A stretch of DNA of 64,000 nt, from contig JAYTDA010000222.1 of assembly GCA_043736155.1 (NCBI GenBank), positions 1-64,000 of the forward strand, given 5' to 3'. Source of the stretch: JANNRR01 sp043736155. Its GTDB lineage: Bacteria; Pseudomonadota; Alphaproteobacteria; Rhodobacterales; Rhodobacteraceae. How positions within the stretch are numbered: the first letter of the stretch is position 1; every line of letters begins with the position of its first letter. The translations under genes and the position numbers were made by a program. Of this stretch, positions 8,115 to 16,366 are shown one piece after another. The notes under the pieces were generated by a model, which did no database searches, was not told the DNA's origin, and saw only the letters and a program-made list of their open reading frames with translations.

Positions 8115-8855
8115 ATGCGGTTTTCCATTGTCATCCCGATGAAGAACGAGGCGGCCAGTGCCGCGCGCCTGATTGCCGAGATCGAGGCCGCCTGTGGGCC
8201 GATCGGACCCTATGAACTGATTGTTGTCGATGATGGCTCTGCCGACACCACCCGGGCAACTCTGAGCGCAATGGCGGCAACCCGGCCCTGGATGCGGGTT
8301 CTGGCGCATGACATCCCGGCAGGCCAATCGGCGGCGGTTCACAGCGGTGTTCGTGCCGCAACCGCAGCCATCGTCTGCACCCTGGACGGCGACGGACAAA
8401 ACCCGCCGGATCAGTTGCCGCTGATCCTGGCACCTTTGCTGGCCGGTGGTGCCGCCACCGGCCCGGCGCTGGTGGCGGGCCAGCGAAAGGGGCGCAAGGA
8501 CAGCTGGTCGAAAAAGCTGGCGTCGGTTGCCGCCAACCGCATCCGCTCCACCCTGCTGAAAGACGGCACCCGCGACACCGGTTGTGGCCTCAAGGCCTTT
8601 CGTCGCGAGGCGTTTCTGGCGCTGCCCTATTTCAACCACATGCACCGCTATCTGCCGGCGCTGTTTGCCCGCGATGGCGGCACCATTGCGCTGATCGATG
8701 TGACGCACCGGGCGCGGGTCGCGGGAAAATCGAACTATTCGAACTTGGGGCGGGCGATTGTCGGCCTATATGACCTGATAGGGGTCGCATGGCTGCTCCG
8801 CCGCCGGAAAACCGCGCAGCCCCATGAAGTCGCTGTTGAACGGGGAGTTTTGTAA
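8115..8855 (+). CDS. Family 2 glycosyltransferase (DPM1/ArnC-like)
   Basis: This is a 246-residue GT-A glycosyltransferase. The N-terminal FSIVIPMKNE and VVDDGSADTT motifs and the metal-binding DGDGQNPPDQ are all intact. It resembles polyprenol-phosphate mannosyl/aminoarabinosyl transferases but is short and lacks the two C-terminal membrane helices of ArnC, keeping only one hydrophobic stretch near residue 220. The ATG at 8115 is chosen at the start of homology. It overlaps the next gene by one base (TAATG), so it is the first gene of a three-gene envelope operon. Sugar and lipid carrier are unknown. Confidence 0.87.
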   Translation: MRFSIVIPMKNEAASAARLIAEIEAACGPIGPYELIVVDDGSADTTRATLSAMAATRPWMRVLAHDIPAGQSAAVHSGVRAATAAIVCTLDGDGQNPPDQLPLILAPLLAGGAATGPALVAGQRKGRKDSWSKKLASVAANRIRSTLLKDGTRDTGCGLKAFRREAFLALPYFNHMHRYLPALFARDGGTIALIDVTHRARVAGKSNYSNLGRAIVGLYDLIGVAWLLRRRKTAQPHEVAVERGVL

Positions 8856-9163
8856 TGTTTGACTATGTGTGGACTGCGCTGAACGTGACCTCGTGGTACG
8901 AGTTTTGGTGGGTTGGGATCGGTCTGGCCGGGCAGATGCTGTTTACCGGGCGGTTTCTGGTGCAATGGATCCAGTCGGAACGGCAGCGGAAGTCGGTGAT
9001 CCCGGTGGCCTTCTGGTATCTGTCACTGGCGGGTGGCACCATTCTGCTCAGCTATGCGATCTATCGTCATGACCCGGTGTTCATTCTGGGCCAGTCGACC
9101 GGTGTCATCATCTATGCGCGCAATCTGTGGCTGATCCATGTTGAACACCGCAGCATGGCCTGA
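8855..9163 (+). CDS. LAB_N-domain membrane protein (lipid A biosynthesis N-terminal-like)
   Basis: This is a 102-residue protein with three hydrophobic segments, at about 17-34, 48-65 and 75-93. The run GQMLFTGRFLVQWIQSERQ is typical of the lipid-A-disaccharide synthase N-terminal domain, here as a free-standing protein. Despite the domain name it has no LpxB catalytic part. It lies between a GT2 and a PMT-type transferase and overlaps both genes. A flippase-like or scaffold role in lipid-linked sugar transfer is inferred. Confidence 0.83.
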   Translation: MFDYVWTALNVTSWYEFWWVGIGLAGQMLFTGRFLVQWIQSERQRKSVIPVAFWYLSLAGGTILLSYAIYRHDPVFILGQSTGVIIYARNLWLIHVEHRSMA

Positions 9164-10655
9164 CCGGCGCTGGCAGTTCGGTGCGGTTGCCGCCGTCCTG
9201 GCGATGACCCTTTGGCGCGTGGCATGGCTGGCCGCCAGCAAAGCCGAACTGGGTGTCGATGAAGCCCAATATTGGCAATGGAGCCAGTCACTGGACTGGG
9301 GCTATTTCTCCAAACCGCCGATGATTGCCTGGATCATCCGGGCCACCACCGACCTGTTGGGCAGCGACAATACCTTTGCCGTGCGGCTGGGGGCACCGCT
9401 GTTGCAAGGGGCCACGGCGCTGCTGGTGATGTGGTTTGGTCACCTGGTCGCCGGGGGCCGCATTGGCCTGATCGCCGGGGCCGCCTATCTGACGATGCCG
9501 GTGATGACGATCGGCAGCATGACGATGTCAACCGATACGCCGATGCTGTTCTTTCTGGCGGCGTCGCTGGTGGCGTGGCTGCGGCTGGTGCAGGTGCCAA
9601 CCGTTGCCCGGGCCGGGATGCTGGGGCTGATGATCGGCGCCGCCATCCTGTCGAAATACGCGATGCTGTTTCTGCTGCCCGGTCTGGTGCTGGCAGCTTT
9701 GGTGGTACCGGGCTGGCAACTGCCGCGCCGCGAGGCCGCGGTTGCAGGCATTGTGGCGCTGCTGGCGGTGTTGCCCAATGTCTGGTGGAACCTGAACCAC
9801 GGCTTTGCCACCCTGAACCATCTGGCTGACAGCGCTGGCTGGACCGGGTTGCAGCTGTATCCCGGTGCGGCGTCCGGCTTTCTGTTGGCGCAGTTCGCGG
9901 TGTTTGGCCCGGTGGTCTTTGCGGTGATGCTGTGGCAATCGGCCAGGGTGCTGTTTGGCCGGGGCAATCCGGCGTTGCGCGGCGCTGTGCTGCTGAGTTT
10001 GCCGGTGCTGGTGGTGGTCACCGGGCAGGCCCTCTTGTCCCACGCCTATGCCAACTGGGCAGTGGCGGCAGCGGCAGGCGGTGCCTTGCTGGCGGCACTT
10101 GCGCTGCAAAAGGCACCGTACCTGCTGATGGCGACACTGGTGTTGCAAGCGGCCCTGGGGCTGGCGTTGCCACCGTTGCCGGCACTGGCGATCGATCTGC
10201 GCCTGCCCAATGGCCAACCCCTGTTCATACGCTACCAGGGCCGTGCCGCAGCGGCGGATTTCGCGCTGGACCTGGCACAGGCCAATGGGCTGCAAGCGGT
10301 TGTCGCGTCCGAGCGCTCCTTGTTGGCAGACCTGTTCTATCAAGCCCGCGACCGCCGGACACAGGTGTTTTCAACTCCACCCGAAGCGGCGCCGACCAAC
10401 CATTATGCCCTGACCTACCCGCTTCCTGCCGAATGGCCGGGCGATGTGCTGCTGTATGGCGATGCCACAACGGCAGCGCGGCTGCTGGCCAGCGTTCCGG
10501 GGGCACGGGAACTTGGCCGCTTTACCCCGACCGAAGGCTGGGCCAAGGGGCGCAGTCTGGTGGCGCTGCGCATCGCCGCCGCCTATTGGCGCACAAGTAC
10601 CGCATCCGGCGGCGCCCGGAGCCTGCAAGGCGGCGCTTCACCCGATACAGGCTGA
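9138..10655 (+). CDS. PMT/ArnT-type membrane glycosyltransferase
   Basis: This is a 505-residue GT-C transferase with about ten membrane segments. The first periplasmic loop carries GVDEAQYWQWS with the catalytic Asp-Glu pair, followed by GYFSKPPMIAWI, as in ArnT and other PMT-family enzymes that use polyprenyl-phosphate sugars. It overlaps the LAB_N gene by 26 bases, so translation is coupled. With the GT2 enzyme it should complete sugar transfer to lipid A or another envelope acceptor. The C-terminal 130 residues form a soluble domain. The acceptor is not identifiable from sequence. Confidence 0.87.
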   Translation: MLNTAAWPDRRWQFGAVAAVLAMTLWRVAWLAASKAELGVDEAQYWQWSQSLDWGYFSKPPMIAWIIRATTDLLGSDNTFAVRLGAPLLQGATALLVMWFGHLVAGGRIGLIAGAAYLTMPVMTIGSMTMSTDTPMLFFLAASLVAWLRLVQVPTVARAGMLGLMIGAAILSKYAMLFLLPGLVLAALVVPGWQLPRREAAVAGIVALLAVLPNVWWNLNHGFATLNHLADSAGWTGLQLYPGAASGFLLAQFAVFGPVVFAVMLWQSARVLFGRGNPALRGAVLLSLPVLVVVTGQALLSHAYANWAVAAAAGGALLAALALQKAPYLLMATLVLQAALGLALPPLPALAIDLRLPNGQPLFIRYQGRAAAADFALDLAQANGLQAVVASERSLLADLFYQARDRRTQVFSTPPEAAPTNHYALTYPLPAEWPGDVLLYGDATTAARLLASVPGARELGRFTPTEGWAKGRSLVALRIAAAYWRTSTASGGARSLQGGASPDTG

Positions 10656-10785
10656 ACCCTGCGCCAAAGGCGTTGCCGCTTTCCCACGTTTTGGACTGCA
10701 AACCCCTGCTGTTGCACGGATAATTTGACAGGGTCCACAGGATTGCCTGATAACCTGCCGCAATCCCTTTTCGCCGAGGAATTCC

Positions 10786-11376
10786 GTGACATCTGACACT
10801 TCCCCCCCTGAAACCCGGTCAACCGCGAAAACCTGGCTGTTCTGGCTGCTGCTGGTGCTGCCTGCGGTCTATATCGTGGCAACCGGACTGCTGTCGGAGG
10901 GGCGGCCGCAGTATCTGCGCAATACCGGGCTGGTGTCCTGCTGGATGCTGATTGTCGCCCTGGCAGTCACACCGCTGTCGATGCTGTTCGGCCCGCTACC
11001 CTGGATCCGCTGGTTGCGCAAGGCGCGGCGCAATATCGGCGTCGCCTCGTTTGCCTATGCCTGCCTGCACCTGGCGGTTTTCCTGAAAGATACCAACCCG
11101 GGGGCTTTGCTGCGCAGCTTTGTCCGCCCGGAAATCCTGACCGGGTGGCTGGGGTTTGCGGTGATGGCGGCCATGGCTGCCACCTCGACCGACTGGGCAA
11201 TACGGCGGATGGGCTCCGGCTGGAAACGGCTGCAACAACTCGTTTATGCCGGTGCCCTGCTGGTGCTGTGGCATTGGGTGTTTACCGAGAAACAATACAC
11301 CGAAGTGGCGATCTATGTTGCGCCTTTGGTGGTTCTGACGCTGTGGCGGCTGATGCGGCGGCGGATCGGTGCTTGA
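10786..11376 (+). CDS. msrQ: MsrQ-like haem membrane protein (ferric reductase-like)
   Basis: This is a 196-residue membrane protein of the MsrQ/YedZ family with about six helices. Likely haem-ligand histidines are in CLHLAVFLKD and VLWHWVFTEK. MsrQ passes electrons to the periplasmic methionine sulfoxide reductase MsrP. No msrP lies nearby, so the partner is elsewhere or different. The start is GTG at 10786, preceded by CGAGGA at proper distance. It stands alone between the glycosyltransferase operon and a small membrane gene. Confidence 0.75.
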   Translation: MTSDTSPPETRSTAKTWLFWLLLVLPAVYIVATGLLSEGRPQYLRNTGLVSCWMLIVALAVTPLSMLFGPLPWIRWLRKARRNIGVASFAYACLHLAVFLKDTNPGALLRSFVRPEILTGWLGFAVMAAMAATSTDWAIRRMGSGWKRLQQLVYAGALLVLWHWVFTEKQYTEVAIYVAPLVVLTLWRLMRRRIGA

Positions 11377-11544
11377 CCGGTACCGGCCTGCGGGGCTAAC
11401 CAAATGCCACCGGGACCGGCCCTGTGCTGTCCCACTCGCGGTTTTGTCGGCGGCTGTCCGGCTGTTTACCCGGTCTGGATGCTGAGCTATGATGATTGAA
11501 CCATGGACTTGCAGTCTGACAATAGATCGAAGGGATTGACCGTG

Positions 11545-11775
11545 ATGCGTTCCATTTTCACCCTGCTTGCTGCCATAGTGGCGGTGACGCTGCATGCAGG
11601 CGCCGCACAGGCCTATATCGGCCCCGGTGTCGCCTCTGGCGCACTGGCTGCTGTAGTTGGTTTGCTGGGGGCGATATTTCTGGCGCTGTTTGCGGTGATC
11701 TATTACCCGATCAAGCGCATGATGAAACGGCGCAGGGCGGTTTCCGGTGGCCCAGGCACCGACCCATCCAAGTGA
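11545..11775 (+). CDS. Small IGPG-motif membrane protein of unknown function
   Basis: This is a 76-residue protein with an N-terminal signal-like helix ending HAGAAQA, then YIGPGVASGALAAVVGLLGA and a second helix, closing with a basic tail (KRMMKRRR). The IGPG segment after the signal is a recurring feature of small bacterial inner-membrane proteins, often beside sulfotransferase- or phosphatase-type genes. The ATG at 11545 is preferred, though a GTG directly before it is also possible. It lies 71 bases before the sulfotransferase-like gene and may be co-transcribed. Function not known. Confidence 0.65.
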   Translation: MRSIFTLLAAIVAVTLHAGAAQAYIGPGVASGALAAVVGLLGAIFLALFAVIYYPIKRMMKRRRAVSGGPGTDPSK

Positions 11776-11846
11776 TGCGCCCCGGTGCCGACCCTTTGCA
11801 CCATCAACCGGATTGACCCGGGTATGGCGCGCGGAAAGACCACGAG

Positions 11847-13265
11847 ATGAATTGGGTCGTGCTGATCCTTGCAGCGGTGGTCGCTTGTGAACTGTTCTTG
11901 CGGTTGCCGCTGATGCTCACGATCCGAACCGCCACCGGTACCGCTGCCAAGGCACAACGGTTGCTAAGATCCAAACGGATATCCGATCACTGGAAAGAGC
12001 GGCTGTTGCCGGTCTATGCGGGCAGGATCGCTGGCAACTCGTTGAAATTCTTTCTGTATCTGTGCATCATTCTGGCTGCGGTGGTGCTGTTTGGTCTGGT
12101 GGCACCCGGCGGCATCGCGGCCTGGGTGGCTTTTCTGGCACGCCCCTTGGTCATTCTGGTGCTGTGTCTGCTGTCGATCCCCTACATGGTGCTGCGCAGC
12201 CGGATGGCAAAGGCCACGGGCGGCAACGGAGCCGGGGATTATTCGGCGCTGGACAAGCTGCTGCACCGGCTGGCTTTGGGGCCGCTGGCCGAGATGGTGC
12301 ATGACATTGAACGCGGCCTTTATCTGAAATCCTCGCCAGAGGCGCGGGGCGGGGCCCATGTGTTTGTTACCGGTCTGGCGCGGGCAGGCTCCACCATCCT
12401 GATGCGCGAAATTCATGGCACCGGCAAATTCGGCTCGCTGACCTATGCCGACATGCCGTTTGTGCTGGCCCCCAACCTGTGGGCAAAACTGGCACCGGCG
12501 AAACCGGGCCTGACCCGCAGTGAAAGGGCGCATGGCGACGGGATTCTGGTCGATGCCACCAGCCCCGAAGCGCTGGACGAGGTTTATTGGCGCACCTTTT
12601 GCGGCAGCGACTATATCGGCCCCAAGGGGTTAAGGCCGCACAAGCCGGGGCCAGAGGCGCTGTCGGGCTATCAGGATCTGATCCGCCTGGTGCTGCGCCG
12701 CACCGGCAAGACGCGGTATCTTTCCAAGAACAACAACCAGATCCTGCGGCTGCCGCATCTGGCGCGCGCGATGTCCGACTCGCTGTTTTTGGTGCCGATC
12801 CGCGCACCCTTGCACCATGCGCAAAGTCTGGCCCACCAGCACAAGCGGTTCCTGACCGCCAATGCCTTTACCCGGCAGTACATGACCTGGCTTGGCCATC
12901 ACGAATTCGGCGCAACTCACCGCCCCTTCCTGTTCGGTCCCGAACCCCAGGGCGATCCGATGGCGCTGGATTACTGGCTGCGGCTGTGGATCGCGGTTCA
13001 TGACCATCTGGGTGCCATTGTAGCCGCCACCCCCAACGCCCTGATGATCCCGCATCAGGATCTGTGCGCCGATCCGCGCATCTGGCTGGCACTCTGTCAG
13101 CGGATCGGAACGGACCCCGCCCCGCTGGCAGAGGCGCATGTATCCGCCCCCCGCGACATCCTCCCGCATGACCCGGAGCTGGCGGCACAGGCTGACCGGC
13201 TGTATCAGTCGCTGCGCAGCGCTGCTTTGAACAGGTTGCTTGGCGAGCAGCCTGTCTGGCGTTGA
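11847..13265 (+). CDS. Membrane-anchored sulfotransferase-family protein
   Basis: This is a 472-residue protein. The first 120 residues hold about three hydrophobic segments. A cytosolic sulfotransferase-like domain follows from about residue 170, opening with the PAPS-binding P-loop FVTGLARAGSTILMREIH. A basic and aromatic 3'-phosphate region (VPIRAPLHHAQSLAHQH) lies near 320. The family transfers sulfate from PAPS to sugars or lipids. The membrane anchor suggests an envelope or exopolysaccharide acceptor. The upstream IGPG protein may be a partner. The family is moderately certain; the acceptor is unknown. Confidence 0.75.
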   Translation: MNWVVLILAAVVACELFLRLPLMLTIRTATGTAAKAQRLLRSKRISDHWKERLLPVYAGRIAGNSLKFFLYLCIILAAVVLFGLVAPGGIAAWVAFLARPLVILVLCLLSIPYMVLRSRMAKATGGNGAGDYSALDKLLHRLALGPLAEMVHDIERGLYLKSSPEARGGAHVFVTGLARAGSTILMREIHGTGKFGSLTYADMPFVLAPNLWAKLAPAKPGLTRSERAHGDGILVDATSPEALDEVYWRTFCGSDYIGPKGLRPHKPGPEALSGYQDLIRLVLRRTGKTRYLSKNNNQILRLPHLARAMSDSLFLVPIRAPLHHAQSLAHQHKRFLTANAFTRQYMTWLGHHEFGATHRPFLFGPEPQGDPMALDYWLRLWIAVHDHLGAIVAATPNALMIPHQDLCADPRIWLALCQRIGTDPAPLAEAHVSAPRDILPHDPELAAQADRLYQSLRSAALNRLLGEQPVWR

Positions 13266-13338
13266 CAGAAGCGCCAGACCGACTCCAGCGGGATAAACCA
13301 GCCCGGGCCGGTCTGCCCGGGAAGTGACAGATCAGCGC

Positions 13339-13364
13339 TGCATACTTTATGCATACATTTTGTA
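13339..13364. promoter_or_regulatory. Candidate operator/promoter upstream of the hydroxyproline operon
   Basis: In an AT-rich pocket upstream of the binding-protein gene TGCATAC occurs twice, at 13339-13345 and 13350-13356, 11 bases apart and so on one face of the helix. It is followed by an inverted GTAT at 13362-13365. GntR-type regulators commonly bind such GTAT/ATAC sites and often control hydroxyproline genes, but no regulator gene is present in the cluster. The remainder of 13266-13445 shows nothing else. Confidence 0.4.
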
Positions 13365-13445
13365 TTTTTTATTGATTTTGACGGCGCGACGGAGAATAGT
13401 GGCAAAGGCAGTGAATCAAGACTTGCCAAAAACAGGGAGACACAC

Positions 13446-14252
13446 ATGAAACACCCGTTCTTCGTTTTCGGCCTGATGGCCACCACGGCTATCGCGACCG
13501 CGGCACAGGCCGACAAGCTTGATGAAATCATCTCTTCCGGCACGCTGCGCTGTGCCGTCGTGCTCGACTTTCCGCCCATGGGATCGCGCGATGCCGACAA
13601 CAATCCGATCGGCTTTGACGTGGATTACTGCAACGACCTGGCCGCAGCGCTTGGTGTCACGGCCGAAATCGTCGAAACCCCGTTCCCCGAGCGTATTCCG
13701 GCGCTGATGTCGGGCCGTGTCGATGTTGGCGTCGCCTCGACCTCGGACACCCTGGAGCGGGCAAAAACCGTCGGCATGTCGATCCCCTATTTCGCCTTTG
13801 AAATGGTTGTCAGCGCGAATGACAAATCGGGGATCAAGACCTTTGACGACATGAAGGGCAAAGTCGTCGGCGCCACGGCAGGCACCTACGAGGCGATTGC
13901 GCTGGAAGAGCAGGTCAAGGCCTGGGGCGGCGGCGAGTTCCGGCCCTATCAAACCCAGTCCGATGTTTTCCTGGCGCTGAGCCAGGGCCAGATTGACGCC
14001 ACGGTTTCAACCTCGACCGTGGCACAGGCCAATGTGAAATCCGGCAATTTCCCGGGGATTTCGGTTGGAGGCGTGGCGCCTTTCGATACCGACTATGTGG
14101 CGCTTTTCACCAACCGTGAAGAGTATGGTATGATCAACTATCTGAATCTGTTCATCAATCAACAGGTTCGCACCGGCCGCTATGACGAACTGTTTCAAAA
14201 ATGGATCGGTGGCGAGCTGCCGAACTTGACTGTCGACAGCGTCTATCGCTGA
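13446..14252 (+). CDS. Polar amino acid ABC transporter substrate-binding protein (probably hydroxyproline)
   Basis: This is a 268-residue family 3 extracellular solute-binding protein. The signal peptide ends AAQA before DKLDEII. The family pattern includes GTLRCAVVLDFPPMGSRDAD, IGFDVDYCNDLAAALG and RVDVGVASTSDTLERA. RBS CAGGGAGA precedes the ATG. It heads a same-strand operon with two permeases, an ATPase and hydroxyproline enzymes, so the ligand is probably a hydroxyproline isomer. Ligand inference rests on context only. Confidence 0.9.
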   Translation: MKHPFFVFGLMATTAIATAAQADKLDEIISSGTLRCAVVLDFPPMGSRDADNNPIGFDVDYCNDLAAALGVTAEIVETPFPERIPALMSGRVDVGVASTSDTLERAKTVGMSIPYFAFEMVVSANDKSGIKTFDDMKGKVVGATAGTYEAIALEEQVKAWGGGEFRPYQTQSDVFLALSQGQIDATVSTSTVAQANVKSGNFPGISVGGVAPFDTDYVALFTNREEYGMINYLNLFINQQVRTGRYDELFQKWIGGELPNLTVDSVYR

Positions 14253-14319
14253 GTGCATTCACCGTGGCGGCGCAGCCAGCCCTGCGCCGTCATCCCCATC
14301 TGCTTTCAAGCGAGACACG

Positions 14320-14985
14320 ATGCTGAACTATACGTTCCATTGGAATCAGGCTTTGAAAGCATTGCCGCAAATGCTGGAAGGGGCTTTGGTGACCTTGCAG
14401 ATTGCAGGCCTTTCGATGGCAATCGGTCTGGCCTGCGCCATCGCATTGACCCTGTTCCGGCTGTCGGAAAACCGTCTGTTGCGGGGAATCGCTGCGGTCT
14501 GGGTCGAGACGGCCCGCAATACGCCGGCGCTTTTTCAGATTTACATGGCCCATTTCGGTCTGGGCAGCTTTGGCATCCACCTTAGCCCCTTTACCGCGCT
14601 GCTGGCGGGTATCGCCTTCAACAACGCGGGCTATCTGGCCGAGAATTTCCGCGGCGCGCTGAAAGCGATTCCCGAAACCCAGACCCGTGCGGCGCGTTCA
14701 CTGGGCATGACACCGTTTCAGGCGTTTCGTCTGATCGTGGTGCCGCAGATGCTGCGCATCGCCTTCCTGCCGATAACCAACCAGATGGTCTGGGCCATTC
14801 TGATGACTTCGCTGGGTGTCACCGTCGGAATGAACATGGATCTGGCCGGTGTGACCCAAGAACTGAACGCGCGGTCGTTCCGGACCTTTGAATTCTTCGG
14901 AATTGCCGCCGTGATCTTCTATCTGTTGACCAAGTCCGTCACCCTTGCCGCCCGGGCCATCGCCTGGCGCATGTTCCGCTATTGA
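14320..14985 (+). CDS. Polar amino acid ABC transporter permease 1
   Basis: This is a 221-residue HisM/HisQ-type permease with about five membrane helices. The EAA coupling loop reads RGALKAIPETQTRAARSLGM and docks on the ATPase. It follows the binding-protein gene by 67 bases and precedes the second permease by 12, so the two form the heterodimeric channel. Confidence 0.92.
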   Translation: MLNYTFHWNQALKALPQMLEGALVTLQIAGLSMAIGLACAIALTLFRLSENRLLRGIAAVWVETARNTPALFQIYMAHFGLGSFGIHLSPFTALLAGIAFNNAGYLAENFRGALKAIPETQTRAARSLGMTPFQAFRLIVVPQMLRIAFLPITNQMVWAILMTSLGVTVGMNMDLAGVTQELNARSFRTFEFFGIAAVIFYLLTKSVTLAARAIAWRMFRY

Positions 14986-14997
14986 GAGTGGTGACAG

Positions 14998-15651
14998 ATG
15001 TTTGACACCGCGCTCACCCTGTCTGATCTGGGCTTTCTGGCCAAAGGGGCCGCAATGACACTGGCCGTCACCGGGGTTTCTGTTGCGGCGGGCACGGTGC
15101 TTGGGGTGGTCTTTGGCGTGATCCGCGCGCAAGTTGGCCCCTATTGGGCGATGCCGCAGACCTTTATCCTGGATATCTTCCGGTCAGTCCCGCTGCTGAT
15201 CCAACTGGTGCTGGCCAATTCCTTTCAGGCGATCATCGGATTTGGCTGGGGGCCATTTACCACCTCTTGTGTGGTGCTGTCGCTTTATACGGCGGCCTAT
15301 TGCACCGAAATCGTGCGCAGCGGCATCGACGCGGTGCCCGCCACAACGCGGCGCGCGGCGCGATCCCTGGGGCTGACCTGGTGGCAGGATATGCGCCATA
15401 TCGTGGCGCCACTGGCAACGCGGGTCGCGCTGCCATCCTGGATCGGCCTCAGTCTGGGCGTGATGAAAGACTCGGCGCTGGTGCTGTGGCTTGGCCTGAC
15501 AGAGCTGCTGAAAGCGTCGCAAATTCTGGTCACGCGGTTGCAAGAGCCCCTGTTCATCCTGCTGATATGCGGGGCGATCTACTTTATCATCAGTTTTCCC
15601 ATCGCCCGCCTTGGCGGGTATCTTGAAAGACGGTGGTCCCCCAATGATTGA
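14998..15651 (+). CDS. Polar amino acid ABC transporter permease 2
   Basis: This is a 217-residue HisM/HisQ-type permease with an EAA loop near RSGIDAVPATTRRAARSLGL. It pairs with the preceding permease. Its last eight bases overlap the ATPase gene, giving translational coupling. Length and helix pattern are normal for the family. Confidence 0.92.
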   Translation: MFDTALTLSDLGFLAKGAAMTLAVTGVSVAAGTVLGVVFGVIRAQVGPYWAMPQTFILDIFRSVPLLIQLVLANSFQAIIGFGWGPFTTSCVVLSLYTAAYCTEIVRSGIDAVPATTRRAARSLGLTWWQDMRHIVAPLATRVALPSWIGLSLGVMKDSALVLWLGLTELLKASQILVTRLQEPLFILLICGAIYFIISFPIARLGGYLERRWSPND

Positions 15652-16366
15652 GATTGAAAACCTTTACAAATCCTTTGGCACTCTGAAGGTCCTGAAAGGG
15701 ATCAACCTGACCGTCACCAAGGGCGAGGTGGTGACGGTAATTGGCGGATCGGGGTCGGGAAAATCGACGTTGCTGACCTGCATCAACGGGCTGGAGGCGA
15801 TCGACGCCGGCCGCATCAGGATTGACGGCACCGAAGTTCACGCCAAGGGCACCGACATCAACAAACTGCGCCAGAAAATCGGCATCGTGTTTCAGCAATG
15901 GAATGCTTTTCCGCATCTGACCGTGCTGGAAAATGTCATGCTGGCGCCGCGCAAGGTGCTTGGCATGGCCAAAACGACCGCCGAAGAGATCGCGGTCCGG
16001 CAACTTACCCATGTTGGCCTTGGCGATAAACTTGGGGTTTTTCCGTCGCGGCTGTCGGGGGGTCAGCAACAGCGCATGGCCATCGCCCGCGCTCTGGCGA
16101 TGTCACCGGCCTACATGCTGTTTGACGAGGTGACCTCGGCGCTTGATCCGCAACTGGTCGGCGAAGTGCTGGATACGCTGAAGATGCTGGCCGATGAGGG
16201 GATGACGATGATCTGTGTCACCCACGAGATGGGCTTTGCGCGCGATGTATCCAGACGGGTGGCGTTCTTTCACCAGGGCGTGGTGGCCGAGATCGGTTCT
16301 CCCGAACAGATTTTCGGCGCGCCGCAGCATGTTGAAACCCAGAAATTCCTGTCGGGCGTGCGATAG
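15644..16366 (+). CDS. Polar amino acid ABC transporter ATP-binding protein (GlnQ/HisP-like)
   Basis: This is a 240-residue ABC ATPase. Walker A is GGSGSGKST near 34, the Q-loop is FQQWNAFPHLTVLENV, the signature is LSGGQQQR and Walker B reads YMLFDEVTSALD. Asp-Glu is present and Val replaces the usual Pro after Glu, as is common in this subfamily. The ATG at 15644 opens at the start of homology (MIEIENLYKSF). Its stop overlaps the GTG of the next gene (TAGTG), so transport and catabolism are translated as one unit. Confidence 0.93.
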   Translation: MIEIENLYKSFGTLKVLKGINLTVTKGEVVTVIGGSGSGKSTLLTCINGLEAIDAGRIRIDGTEVHAKGTDINKLRQKIGIVFQQWNAFPHLTVLENVMLAPRKVLGMAKTTAEEIAVRQLTHVGLGDKLGVFPSRLSGGQQQRMAIARALAMSPAYMLFDEVTSALDPQLVGEVLDTLKMLADEGMTMICVTHEMGFARDVSRRVAFFHQGVVAEIGSPEQIFGAPQHVETQKFLSGVR

